A DNA stretch of 64,000 nt from Streptomyces sp. R44 (GTDB taxonomy: Bacteria > Actinomycetota > Actinomycetes > Streptomycetales > Streptomycetaceae), in NCBI RefSeq assembly GCF_041053105.1, contig NZ_CP163444.1, forward strand, positions 620,001 through 684,000, written 5' to 3'. Shown in pieces: positions 16,000 through 24,929 of this stretch; within the stretch, counting starts at the first letter, position 1; each line of letters begins with the position of its first letter. The notes beneath the pieces are model-generated. The model ran no database searches. It was given only the letters and a program-made list of their open reading frames with translations, and was not told the origin of the DNA. The position numbers and the translations under genes were made by a program.

Positions 16000-17934
16000 A
16001 TGTGCGGCATCGCAGGCAGTTACCGATGGCCGGACGGGAAGGCCGTGACCGACCGGCTCACCGACACCCTCGCCCACCGCGGCCCGGACGGCGCGGGCCG
16101 GTACAGCCACCCCGTCGGTGACGGCGAAGTACACCTCGGGCACCGGCGGTTGGCGATCGTCGACCTGTCCGAGACCGGCGCCCAGCCGATGGTCTCGGGC
16201 GGCCTCGTCCTGACGTACAACGGCGAGCTGTACAACGCGCCCGAGCTGCGTGCCGAACTGGCCGCCGCCGGGGTGCGGTTCCGCGGTACGTCGGACACCG
16301 AGGTGCTCCTGGAGGCCTGGCGGCGCTGGGGCACGGACTGCCTGCCCCGGCTGCGCGGCATGTTCGCGTTCGCGGTCTTCGACGAGCGGACCGGTGAGCT
16401 GGTGCTCGCCCGCGACCAGCTCGGCATCAAGCCGCTGTTCCTGCTGCGGCGCGGTGAGGGCCTGGTGTTCGCCTCCGAGCTGAAGGCGCTCGCCGCCGCC
16501 ACCGGCGGGAAGCTCGAGGTGGACCACGGAGCACTGGTGGCCTCGCTCCTCTACTACTGGGTGCCGGACTCGCGGTGCGCGCTGCGCGAGGCGGAGAAGC
16601 TGCCGCCGGGGAGCTGGCTCCGGCTGCGGCCGGACGGCCGGGTGGAGCGCGGCCGGTTCTGGAACCTGAGGGACGTGGCCGCCGAGGGCCGGGAGCGGGC
16701 CAGGTCGGGCGAGCTGCCGGACATCGCCGCCGTCGTCGAGGAGTCGACCCGGCGCCATCTGCTCGCCGACGTCCCCGTGGCGACGTTCCTCTCCGGCGGT
16801 CTCGACTCCAGCTACCTGACGGCGCTGGCCGCCCGGGAGCAGCCCGGGATCTCCGCCTACACGATCGGTTTCCGCGCCGAGGACGCCAGGTTCGAGGCGA
16901 TGCCGGACGACCTGCGGTATGCCCGGCAGGTGGCGGAGCGGTTCGGGGTCGACCTGCACGAGATCGAGATCGCTCCCGATGTGCTCGATCTGCTGCCGCG
17001 GATGACGTACCACCTGGACGAGCCGATCGGCGATCCCGCCGCGATCAACACGTTCCTGATCTGTTCGGCCGCCCGGGAGGCCGGGGTCAAGGTGATGCTC
17101 TCGGGGATGGGCGCCGACGAGCTGTTCGCCGGCTACCGCAAGCACCTGGCCAATCTGATCGCGCTGCGCTACCAGCGCGTCCCGCGGCCCCTGCGCCGCG
17201 GCGTGGCCGGCGTCGTGGACCGGCTGCCGGTCGCCACGGCCCGCCGGGGGTACCGGTCGGTGCGCTTCGCGAAGCGGTTCCTCTCCTTCGCCGACCTGCC
17301 GGAGGAGACCGCGTTCCGGCGCAGCTACACCATGTACGACCAGGAGGAGCTGCTCTCCCTGGTCGATCCGGATCTGGCCGGGACGGTCGACGACGTGCTG
17401 ACCGAGCACGCGGACGTCTACGAGGACAACGACCTCGACGACTTCGTGAACCGCATGTGCCTGGGTGACGCCCGGATGTTCCTGCCGGGCCTGAACCTCG
17501 CCTATACGGACCGGTCGAGCATGGCCGCGTCGACGGAGGTGCGGGTGCCGTACGTGGACGTCGAGGTGGTGAAGGCGGCGTTCGCCGTGCCCGGCAATCG
17601 CAAGATCGTCGGCCGGCAGGGCAAGGCCGTCCTCAAGGAGGCCGCCACGTCGATCCTGCCCAAGGAGATCGTGTACCGGCCGAAGGGCCTGTTCAGCGCC
17701 CCGCTGCGGGCCTGGATGAGCCGGGATCTGGCGCCGCTGGTCCGCGAGGTGGTGAACGACGGCGTGCTGGTCAACTCGGGGTTCCTGCGGCGCGACGCGC
17801 TGGCCCGCATGGTCGCCGAGGACGCCGCCGGGCAGCGGGACTTCTCCAAGCATCTGTGGCATGTGCTGACCCTCGAGTACTGGTATCGCGGCATGGCCTC
17901 CGGGGCCGGCCTGGACGCTCGCCAGACGGCGTAG
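16000..17934 (+). CDS. asnB: Asparagine synthase-like amidotransferase
   Basis: The product is 644 aa. It begins MCGIAG, leaving Cys2 as the N-terminal nucleophile of a class II glutaminase domain (RGPDG, YNGELYN, GTSDTEV). The synthetase domain has the pyrophosphate loop SGGLDSS (265-271) and GMGADELFAGY. Both sites look intact, so glutamine-derived ammonia would amidate a carboxylate. In polysaccharide loci such enzymes (WbpS/VioB-like context) are thought to amidate uronic acids, which fits the AlgD gene; that substrate is inferred, and free asparagine synthesis is the alternative. ATG 16000 lies 2 bp after the previous stop with AGGAGG upstream. Confidence 0.88.
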   Translation: MCGIAGSYRWPDGKAVTDRLTDTLAHRGPDGAGRYSHPVGDGEVHLGHRRLAIVDLSETGAQPMVSGGLVLTYNGELYNAPELRAELAAAGVRFRGTSDTEVLLEAWRRWGTDCLPRLRGMFAFAVFDERTGELVLARDQLGIKPLFLLRRGEGLVFASELKALAAATGGKLEVDHGALVASLLYYWVPDSRCALREAEKLPPGSWLRLRPDGRVERGRFWNLRDVAAEGRERARSGELPDIAAVVEESTRRHLLADVPVATFLSGGLDSSYLTALAAREQPGISAYTIGFRAEDARFEAMPDDLRYARQVAERFGVDLHEIEIAPDVLDLLPRMTYHLDEPIGDPAAINTFLICSAAREAGVKVMLSGMGADELFAGYRKHLANLIALRYQRVPRPLRRGVAGVVDRLPVATARRGYRSVRFAKRFLSFADLPEETAFRRSYTMYDQEELLSLVDPDLAGTVDDVLTEHADVYEDNDLDDFVNRMCLGDARMFLPGLNLAYTDRSSMAASTEVRVPYVDVEVVKAAFAVPGNRKIVGRQGKAVLKEAATSILPKEIVYRPKGLFSAPLRAWMSRDLAPLVREVVNDGVLVNSGFLRRDALARMVAEDAAGQRDFSKHLWHVLTLEYWYRGMASGAGLDARQTA

Positions 17935-17951
17935 AAACAAGGGGACTTCTG

Positions 17952-20138
17952 GTGAAACAGGTTGTGCAGAACTACAAGAGCGGCGAGCTGGCGGTTCTCG
18001 ACGTGCCGGTGCCGGGGTGCAAGCCGGGGGGCGTGCTGGTCCGCACCGCCTACTCGCTGATCTCCACCGGGACCGAGCTCATGAAGGTGTCCGAGGCCGG
18101 CATGTCGATGCTGGGCAAGGCCCGCTCGCGCCCCGACCAGGTGGCCAAGGTCATGCAGAGCGTCGCCGTCAACGGGGTGCCCGCCACCTACCGCAAGGTG
18201 ATGGGCAAGCTGGACTCGTACACGCCGTTGGGCTACTCGCTGTGCGGGGTGGTCGAGCAGGTCGGCGCCGGGGTCGACGACGTGAAGGTCGGCGACCTCG
18301 TGGCCTGCGCCGGCAACGAGCACGCGCTGCACGCCGAGCTGAACTGGGTGCCGAAGAACCTCTACACCCCGCTGCCGGACGGCCTCGCGCCCCGGCACGC
18401 GGCCTTCGGCACGGTCGGCTCGATCGCGCTCCAGGGCGTCCGGCAGGGCGAGCCTCAGCTCGGCGAGGTGGCCCTGGTGATCGGCCTCGGCCTCATCGGG
18501 CAGCTGGTGGTGCAGCTCCTCACCGCCTCGGGCGTCCGCGTCGTCGGCGCCGATCCCGACCCGGGGCGCTGCGAGCTCGCCGAGCGGCTGGGCGCCGTCG
18601 CCTGCGGTGACCCCGCGTCCCCGGCCGTGGAGGCCGCCGTCGTCGAGCTCACCGGCGGTCACGGCGTGGACCAGGTGTACCTGGCGGCCGGCGGGGGCAG
18701 CAACCAGCCCGTCGAGCTGGCCGCGCACCTGAGCCGGGACCGCGGCCGGGTGGTCGACATCGGCAAGTGCCGGCTCGACCTGCCGTGGAACGCGTACTAC
18801 GAGAAGGAGCTCGACGTCCGGTTCTCCCGCTCGTACGGTCCCGGCCGCTACGACCCGGAGTACGAGCTGGAGGGGCGGGACTACCCGATCGGCTACGTGC
18901 GCTGGACCGAGCGCCGCAACCTGGCGTGCTTCCTCGACCTCCTCGCCCGCGGCAGCGTCGACGTGGAGCCGCTGATCTCGCACATCGCCGATTTCGACGA
19001 CGCCGTCAAGACGTACCAGAGCCTGAAGGACGGCGAACTGAAGGCCGTCGCCGTGCTGTTCCGGTACCCCGACCAGGAGGAGGCGGGCGAGGCGGAGGCC
19101 CCGTCGGTGGCCGTGCCCGAGGTGCGGCGCGGCGCCGCGGCGCCCGTCCGGGCCCGGAACGCCACGTCGCCGGTGCGCCTCGCGTTCGTCGGGGCGGGCA
19201 ACTACGCGACGTCGATGCTCCTGCCGCACCTGGTGGGACGTGATGGCGTCGAGCTGTCCACGGTCGTCACGACGACGGCGCTGTCGGCGGCCAACGCGCA
19301 GCGGAAGTTCGGCTTCACCGGGGCGACGACCGATCTCGACGCGGTGCTGGGCGACCCGGAGATCGACGCGGTGTTCGTGGTCACCCGGCACAGCTCGCAC
19401 GCCGCGCTGACGAAGAAGGCGCTGTTCGCCGGCAAGGCGGTGTTCGTGGAGAAGCCGCTGGCGCTCGACGAGGACGAGCTGGCCGGGGTGGTCGCCGCGG
19501 TGGAGGAGTCGGGCAACGACCGGCTGCAGGTGGGCTTCAACCGCCGGTTCGCCCCGCTGCTGCAGGAGGCCCGCAAGCGGTTCGGCACCCGGACGGGTCC
19601 GGCGAGCCTCCGCTACCTGGTCAACGCCGGCCGGCTCCAGCACGGCAGCTGGTACCTCCAGCAGGGCACCGAGGGCTCGCGGTTCGCCGGCGAGGGCGGG
19701 CACTTCATCGACACGGCGAGCTGGCTGCTCGGGGCCGATCCGGTCTCGGTGTACGCGACCGCCGCACCCGGCAACGAGGACCTCCAGGTCGTCCTGCGCT
19801 ACCCGGACGGATCCACCGCCACCATCAGCTACGTCACCAACGGCGCGCCGGGCTTCCCCAAGGAGACGCTGGACCTCGTCGCGGACGGCAAGGTGCTGCG
19901 GCTGGACGACTTCGTCCGGGCCTCGGTGCACGGCCCCGAGAAGTGGGTCAGCTCGCGGCTGCCCAAGGCGCGGGACAAGGGCCAGAACGCCGAACTGGCC
20001 TCGTTCGTCAGGGCCGTGCGGACCGGCGGGCCGATGCCGGTGCCGCTGGAGTCCCTGGTCGCCACCACGGCGGCCACCCTCGCCGTACAGGCCGGCCTGG
20101 CCGCCGGTGCGCCGGTGACCCTTGCGGGGGCGCGATGA
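17952..20138 (+). CDS. Bi-domain oxidoreductase (ADH + Gfo/Idh/MocA)
   Basis: This 728-aa fusion has an N-terminal medium-chain alcohol-dehydrogenase domain (about 1-375; GYSLCGVVEQVG, nucleotide motif VIGLGLIGQLVVQ) linked by an Ala/Glu-rich stretch to a Gfo/Idh/MocA domain (about 410-728; FVGAGNYATSMLLPHL, FVEKPLAL, NRRFAP). The same fusion is common in polysaccharide loci directly before heparinase II/III-like genes, exactly as here, where the next start overlaps by 4 bp. It probably oxidises or reduces a nucleotide-activated or polymer-derived sugar; the substrate is unknown. GTG 17952 is preferred: it follows the previous stop by 17 bp and homology starts at once. Confidence 0.85.
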   Translation: MKQVVQNYKSGELAVLDVPVPGCKPGGVLVRTAYSLISTGTELMKVSEAGMSMLGKARSRPDQVAKVMQSVAVNGVPATYRKVMGKLDSYTPLGYSLCGVVEQVGAGVDDVKVGDLVACAGNEHALHAELNWVPKNLYTPLPDGLAPRHAAFGTVGSIALQGVRQGEPQLGEVALVIGLGLIGQLVVQLLTASGVRVVGADPDPGRCELAERLGAVACGDPASPAVEAAVVELTGGHGVDQVYLAAGGGSNQPVELAAHLSRDRGRVVDIGKCRLDLPWNAYYEKELDVRFSRSYGPGRYDPEYELEGRDYPIGYVRWTERRNLACFLDLLARGSVDVEPLISHIADFDDAVKTYQSLKDGELKAVAVLFRYPDQEEAGEAEAPSVAVPEVRRGAAAPVRARNATSPVRLAFVGAGNYATSMLLPHLVGRDGVELSTVVTTTALSAANAQRKFGFTGATTDLDAVLGDPEIDAVFVVTRHSSHAALTKKALFAGKAVFVEKPLALDEDELAGVVAAVEESGNDRLQVGFNRRFAPLLQEARKRFGTRTGPASLRYLVNAGRLQHGSWYLQQGTEGSRFAGEGGHFIDTASWLLGADPVSVYATAAPGNEDLQVVLRYPDGSTATISYVTNGAPGFPKETLDLVADGKVLRLDDFVRASVHGPEKWVSSRLPKARDKGQNAELASFVRAVRTGGPMPVPLESLVATTAATLAVQAGLAAGAPVTLAGAR

Positions 20139-22096
20139 GCATGAGCGCGGGCTGGTACCTGCGGCGGCTCTCCCGGATGGGGCCGCGGGAGGTCGGCGGC
20201 CGGGTGGGCGACACGCTGCGCAGGCGCCGATGGCGCTCGGCACGCCCGCAGTCCCCGGCCGTGACCGGCGCCCGGTTCACGGCGGTGCTGCCCGCGGGGA
20301 CGATCGGCGCGGTGCCGCCGGACGCCGCGAAGCGTCTCGTCGCCGAGGCGGACCGGCTGATGGCCGGACACGCCGAGTACTTCGGGGTCGAGCGCGACGA
20401 CCTGGTCGACCCGGACTGGTTCCTCGACCCGAAGACCGGGCGGCGGGCTCCTTCGGGGTACGCGTTCGACGTGCCGTACCGGGACGAGGAGGCGTCCGGG
20501 GACATCAAGCAGATCTGGGAGCCGTCCCGGCACCAGTACCTCACCGTGCTCGCCGCCGCCTACGCGGTCACCGGGGACGAGCGGTACGCCGAGCGCGTGG
20601 CCGCACACCTGCGGTCGTGGTGGGCGGCCAACCCGCCGCTGCGCGGTGTGCACTGGATCAGCGGCATCGAGCTGGGGATCCGGCTGCTCTCCTGGGTGTG
20701 GGTGCGGCGGCTGCTCGACGGCTGGCCGGGTGCGGCCGGTCTGTTCGAGGGCAACCCGGTGGCGGTGAGCCAGATATGGCACCACCAGCGCTGGCTGGCC
20801 GCCTTCCCGAGCCGGGGTTCCTCGGCGAACAACCACGTCATCGCCGAGGCCGCCGGGCAGTTCGCCGCGGCCTGCGCGTTCGGATGGTTCCCCGCGTCGG
20901 CGCGCTGGCGGGCCGACGCGATGCGCTCCCTCGAACGGCACCTGCGCGGCAACACCTTCCTCTCCGGCCTCAACCGCGAGCTGGCCACCGAGTACCACGG
21001 CCTCGTCCTCGAACTCGGTCTGGCCGCGGTGGCCGAGGCCGATGCCGCCGGCGTACCGGTCCCCTCGACGGTCCGGCTCGTGCTGCTGCGGATGACCGAC
21101 GCGCTCGCGGCCGTCGTGGACAACCGGCTGCGGCCGCCGCGCCAGGGGGACGCGGACGACGGGCACGGTCTGATCGTGGACGGCCCGGACACCGACCGCT
21201 GGGCCTCGCTGCTCGCCACCGGGGACGCGGTGTTCGGCCGGCTCGACTGGTGGCCCGAGGTGACCGGCACCGATGTGCGCACCCCGCTCCTGGCCGCGCT
21301 CCTCCGGCCGTACGCGAAGAGCGGCACCGTGGCCCGCCCGGCGGGCCGACCGGGCCACTTCGCCGACGCGGGCATGACCATCCTGCGCGGTCCCGGTGAG
21401 ATCTGGGCCCGCTGCGACGGCGGTCCGCACGGCTTCCTGTCCATCGCCGCGCACGCGCACGCGGACGCGCTGTCCGTGGAGGTGCGGCACGACGGGGTCG
21501 ACGTGCTCGCCGACCCGGGGACGTTCTGCTACCACGGGCAGCCCGAGTGGCGGCGGTACTTCCGGTCGACCCTCGGCCACAACACGCTCCAGTGGAACGG
21601 CACCGACCAGTCCGTCTCCGGAGGCCCGTTCCTGTGGACCCGGCAGGCCCGTACCCGCGTCCTGGTCGCGGACCCGGCGGGCACGGGCCCGGTCGCCGGC
21701 GTGGCCCGCTGGTCCGCCGAGCACGACGGCTACGGGCCCGCCGTGCACCGCCGCCGGGTGGAGCTGACCGCCGCGAGCCGGGAGCTGCGCGTGGTCGACG
21801 AGGTCCGCGGCGACAGCGGTCCCGTGCGCCTGGCCTTCCACCTCGGCCCGGCGATCGCCGCGGATCTGGTGGGGAACCGGGCGGTGCTCGCCTGGACCGT
21901 GGACGGCGAGGACCGCTCCGCGGTGCTCGACCTGCCCGCGGGGCTGTCCTGGCGGGCGCATCGCGGTGAGACCGAGCCGCCGCTGGGCTGGTACTCCTCC
22001 GGCTTCGGCCGCAAGGAGCCCGCCACCACGCTCGTCGGCACCGGCTTCGCCGACGGGATGCAGGAGTTCACGACCGTACTCGGGTTCGACGGCTAG
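20135..22096 (+). CDS. Heparinase II/III-like (alginate-lyase-fold) protein
   Basis: This 653-aa protein has an N-terminal alpha/alpha-toroid (about 1-370; DIKQIWEPSRHQYL, NNHVIAEAAGQF, NRELATEYHGLVLE) and a C-terminal beta-sandwich Hepar_II_III domain (from about 400; AHAHADALSVEV, DPGTFCYHGQ, RSTLGHNTL). The family cleaves uronic-acid polysaccharides by beta-elimination with Asn/His/Tyr catalysis; candidate residues are in NNH, EYH and HAHADAL. No clear signal peptide is present, so export or a cytosolic role is open. A lyase fits a uronate polymer built with the AlgD product. ATG 20135 (overlapping TGA) or ATG 20141 could be the start. Confidence 0.85.
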   Translation: MSMSAGWYLRRLSRMGPREVGGRVGDTLRRRRWRSARPQSPAVTGARFTAVLPAGTIGAVPPDAAKRLVAEADRLMAGHAEYFGVERDDLVDPDWFLDPKTGRRAPSGYAFDVPYRDEEASGDIKQIWEPSRHQYLTVLAAAYAVTGDERYAERVAAHLRSWWAANPPLRGVHWISGIELGIRLLSWVWVRRLLDGWPGAAGLFEGNPVAVSQIWHHQRWLAAFPSRGSSANNHVIAEAAGQFAAACAFGWFPASARWRADAMRSLERHLRGNTFLSGLNRELATEYHGLVLELGLAAVAEADAAGVPVPSTVRLVLLRMTDALAAVVDNRLRPPRQGDADDGHGLIVDGPDTDRWASLLATGDAVFGRLDWWPEVTGTDVRTPLLAALLRPYAKSGTVARPAGRPGHFADAGMTILRGPGEIWARCDGGPHGFLSIAAHAHADALSVEVRHDGVDVLADPGTFCYHGQPEWRRYFRSTLGHNTLQWNGTDQSVSGGPFLWTRQARTRVLVADPAGTGPVAGVARWSAEHDGYGPAVHRRRVELTAASRELRVVDEVRGDSGPVRLAFHLGPAIAADLVGNRAVLAWTVDGEDRSAVLDLPAGLSWRAHRGETEPPLGWYSSGFGRKEPATTLVGTGFADGMQEFTTVLGFDG

Positions 22097-22107
22097 GGGG
22101 AGGCTCG

Positions 22108-23643
22108 GTGTTCGACAGGCGGCGCTGGGCGTTGCCGGCGGCGGCGCTCGCGCTTGCCCTGCCGGCGGCGGCCGGCTGCACGAGCACGCCGGACGCCCCG
22201 GCGAAGGCGGGACGTGCCCCTTCGGCGTCCGCCACGCCCGACGCCTCCTTGGCCCGGGTGTGCGACAGGCCCGCGGCCGGGCCGTCGCAGGCGCCGCCGG
22301 GCGCGGTGACGGTCGACCCCTCGGTCGTCGGTGACCTGGACACGAAGACCGAGGACAACCCCCCGCACACCACCTTCTGGCTTCTGCCGGGCACGCACAC
22401 GCTCACCTCGGACCCCTATGCCCAGGTCATGGCCAAGCAGGGGAACCGCTACCTCGGCGCACCGGGCGCGGTGCTCGACGGCCGCAGGACCAACCACTAC
22501 GCGTTCGGCGGCACCGCCCCCGACGTCACCATCAGCCATCTGACCGTGCAGGGTTTCACCGCGCCGCAGGACGAGGGCGTGGTCAACCACGACATGGCCG
22601 ACGGGTGGGTGATCGAGCACGCGACGATCCAGCACAACTCCGGCGCCGGGCTGATGGCCGGCGCCCGGCAGCAGCTCCGTGCCAGCTGTGTGCGGGGCAA
22701 CGGCCAGTACGGCATGAACGGCTACAAGACCGGTGACTCCCTCCGCGGCCTGGTGGTCGAGGGCAACGAGATCGTGGGCAACAACACCGACGACTGGGAG
22801 CGGCGGCAGCCCGGCTGCGGCTGCAGCGGCGGCATCAAGTTCTGGGCCGTCGACGGCGCCGACGTCCGCGGCAACTGGGTGCACGACAACCGCGGAGCCG
22901 GCCTGTGGGCCGACACGAACAACAACGACTTCCTCTTCGAGGGCAATGTCATCGAAGGGAACGACGGTGCCGCGCTGATGTACGAGACCAGCTACAACGC
23001 GGTCGTGCGGAACAACACGATCCGGCGGAACAACTGGGTCGAGGGCCGCAAGGAGGCCGAGGCCGGTGACGACTTCCCGTACGCGACGGTCTACGTGTCC
23101 GAGGCCGGCGGCGAGCCGCGCGTCCGGGCCCGTACGGACAGGATCGAGATCTACGGGAACGTGCTGGAGGACAACTGGAACGGCATCACCCTGTGGGAGG
23201 ACGCCGACCGGTTCTGCAACAGCCCGGCCAACACCTCGACCGAGTACTGCACCCTGCTGGTGAAGGACACCGCCCGCTGCGCGCAGCCGGGGATCGCCAC
23301 CGCGCCCCTGTACGACGACTGCCGGTGGAAGACCCAGCGGGTGGAGATCCACGACAACCGCTTCGTGCTCGACCCGTCCGTCGTCGGCTGCACGGCGGAG
23401 TGCGGCCGCATGGCGGTCCTCTCCAACGACGGCACCTCGCCGGACTGGTCGCCGTACAAGGGCGCACGGGTCTCGGAGGCGATCACCCTCCGGCAGCGGA
23501 ACCGCTGGTACGACAACGTCTACCGCGGACCGTGGAGCTTCGTCGTCCACGACACGAGCCGGAAGCTCGGCTCCGGGCAGTGGCGGGGCGCGCCGTACGG
23601 GCAGGACGCGGGCAGCACCTTCGACGCACAGGCCGGTGGGTGA
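22108..23643 (+). CDS. Secreted right-handed beta-helix lipoprotein
   Basis: This 511-aa protein has an Arg-rich start, a hydrophobic core and the lipobox LPAAAGC (Cys about 23), so it is predicted to be anchored outside the membrane. From about residue 90 it shows successive short strands with Asn/Gly-rich turns (GNEIVGN, GNWVHDN, GNVIEGND, NNTIRRN, GNVLEDN), the look of a pectate-lyase-type parallel beta-helix, and several Cys pairs that could form disulfides. Such proteins bind, cleave or epimerise acidic polysaccharides. The DPHD motif of AlgG epimerases was not found. GTG 22108 follows GGGGGAGG by 6 nt. Confidence 0.8.
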   Translation: MFDRRRWALPAAALALALPAAAGCTSTPDAPAKAGRAPSASATPDASLARVCDRPAAGPSQAPPGAVTVDPSVVGDLDTKTEDNPPHTTFWLLPGTHTLTSDPYAQVMAKQGNRYLGAPGAVLDGRRTNHYAFGGTAPDVTISHLTVQGFTAPQDEGVVNHDMADGWVIEHATIQHNSGAGLMAGARQQLRASCVRGNGQYGMNGYKTGDSLRGLVVEGNEIVGNNTDDWERRQPGCGCSGGIKFWAVDGADVRGNWVHDNRGAGLWADTNNNDFLFEGNVIEGNDGAALMYETSYNAVVRNNTIRRNNWVEGRKEAEAGDDFPYATVYVSEAGGEPRVRARTDRIEIYGNVLEDNWNGITLWEDADRFCNSPANTSTEYCTLLVKDTARCAQPGIATAPLYDDCRWKTQRVEIHDNRFVLDPSVVGCTAECGRMAVLSNDGTSPDWSPYKGARVSEAITLRQRNRWYDNVYRGPWSFVVHDTSRKLGSGQWRGAPYGQDAGSTFDAQAGG

Positions 23644-23644
23644 C

Positions 23645-24922
23645 ATGGCCGAACTGCTGAAGCCGGGCGGACCGGACACGGCGGGTACGCGGCCCGGTGC
23701 CGCACCGCGGCCTGGCGGCACGCCGAAGACCGTGGGGATCATCTGGGCGTTGCTCGCCCTCAACACGCTGGGCTCCGCCGGGGCGAAGACCGTGTTCACG
23801 ATCCCCCGCTCCCTCATCCAGATGGCCACCATGGGCGCGCTGGTCGCCGCGTTCGTGCTGGCGCTCGCGCTCAATCTCCGGCTGCGTGTCCGGCCGAGCG
23901 CCTTCGTGTTCCTGCTCACCCTGCTGCTCGTGCCGAGTCTGATCTCCAGCGTGCAGCTGGCCGGGTTCGGCGCGCTGTTCCGCTGCACCCGGCTGGCTCT
24001 CTTCGTGGGCACGCTGTGGTTGCTCAGCCGCTGGTGGGACGGCAGCCTGACGTTCGTCCGCTACCACGTCCGGATGTACTTCGCGGTGCTGGTCCTCGTG
24101 GCCGCGGGCCTGGCGGTGTCACCGGCGACGGCCATGCCCGAGTACTACGGCGGACGGCTCGTCGGGGCGCTGTGGCCGCTCACCCCGCCGCAGATCGGGC
24201 AGTACTCCGCGGTGATCATCGGGCTCACGGTGCTGCTCCTCCTCGGCCGGCGGACCACCGGGGCCGGCGCGGCGGTGATCATCGTGCCGTCACTCGTCCT
24301 GCTCGCGATGACCCACACCCGGACGGCCACGCTCGGTCTGCTGATCGGCCTGGGTCTGGCGATCGGCTCGCTCGTTCTGACCAGTGCCGCCGCCCGCCGG
24401 TTCTTCGCCTGGGCGGTGGTGTGCGCCGCGGTGGCCGCGGTGGTGTTCAGCTCCGCGCTGCGGGCGTGGTTCCTGCGCGGGCAGAGCCAGGAGAACTTCG
24501 CCAACCTCACGGGCCGGGCCAAGGTCTGGGACTCCCTCCTCGCGGCGCCGCGGACGACCGGGGAGAAGGTGTTCGGCACGGGCCTGGGCGACAAGTCGTT
24601 CGACGGGCTGCCGATCGACAACAGCTGGCTGGCCGTCTACGACGAGCAGGGGCTCCTCGGTGTCACCATCGTGGCGGCGATGATCCTGGTCCTGGGCGGC
24701 GTCGCGCTGCTGCGGGCGCCGTCGCTCCCGAGGGCCTGCGCGATCTTCCTGATCAGCTACTGCGCGCTCTCCTCGTACACCGAGGTCGGTCTCGGCGACG
24801 CCTCGGCGTATCTGCTGCATCTGACGCTGGCCGCCTCGCTGTTGGTGGCACCCGCCGGGGCCGCGCCCCTGCCGGTCGTCGAGATCCCTCGACGGCGTGT
24901 CCCGCGATGGGCCCGGAGGTGA
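23645..24922 (+). CDS. Wzy/O-antigen-ligase-like membrane polymerase
   Basis: This 425-aa protein has about ten to eleven hydrophobic helices and a longer extracytoplasmic loop before the last third containing NLTGRAKVWD and GTGLGDKSFDG, the GR..WD and G.G-type loop features of the O-antigen ligase/polymerase family. A short polar N-terminal tail of about 30 residues precedes helix 1. In this operon it is the natural candidate to polymerise repeat units after flipping. ATG 23645 lies 1 bp after the previous stop; GTG 23636 would overlap that gene. A ligase role cannot be excluded. Confidence 0.8.
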   Translation: MAELLKPGGPDTAGTRPGAAPRPGGTPKTVGIIWALLALNTLGSAGAKTVFTIPRSLIQMATMGALVAAFVLALALNLRLRVRPSAFVFLLTLLLVPSLISSVQLAGFGALFRCTRLALFVGTLWLLSRWWDGSLTFVRYHVRMYFAVLVLVAAGLAVSPATAMPEYYGGRLVGALWPLTPPQIGQYSAVIIGLTVLLLLGRRTTGAGAAVIIVPSLVLLAMTHTRTATLGLLIGLGLAIGSLVLTSAAARRFFAWAVVCAAVAAVVFSSALRAWFLRGQSQENFANLTGRAKVWDSLLAAPRTTGEKVFGTGLGDKSFDGLPIDNSWLAVYDEQGLLGVTIVAAMILVLGGVALLRAPSLPRACAIFLISYCALSSYTEVGLGDASAYLLHLTLAASLLVAPAGAAPLPVVEIPRRRVPRWARR

Positions 24923-24929
24923 TCTGAGC

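Noticed and set aside
22108..23643. Calling the beta-helix lipoprotein an AlgG-type epimerase
   Set aside because: The DPHD catalytic motif was looked for and not found.
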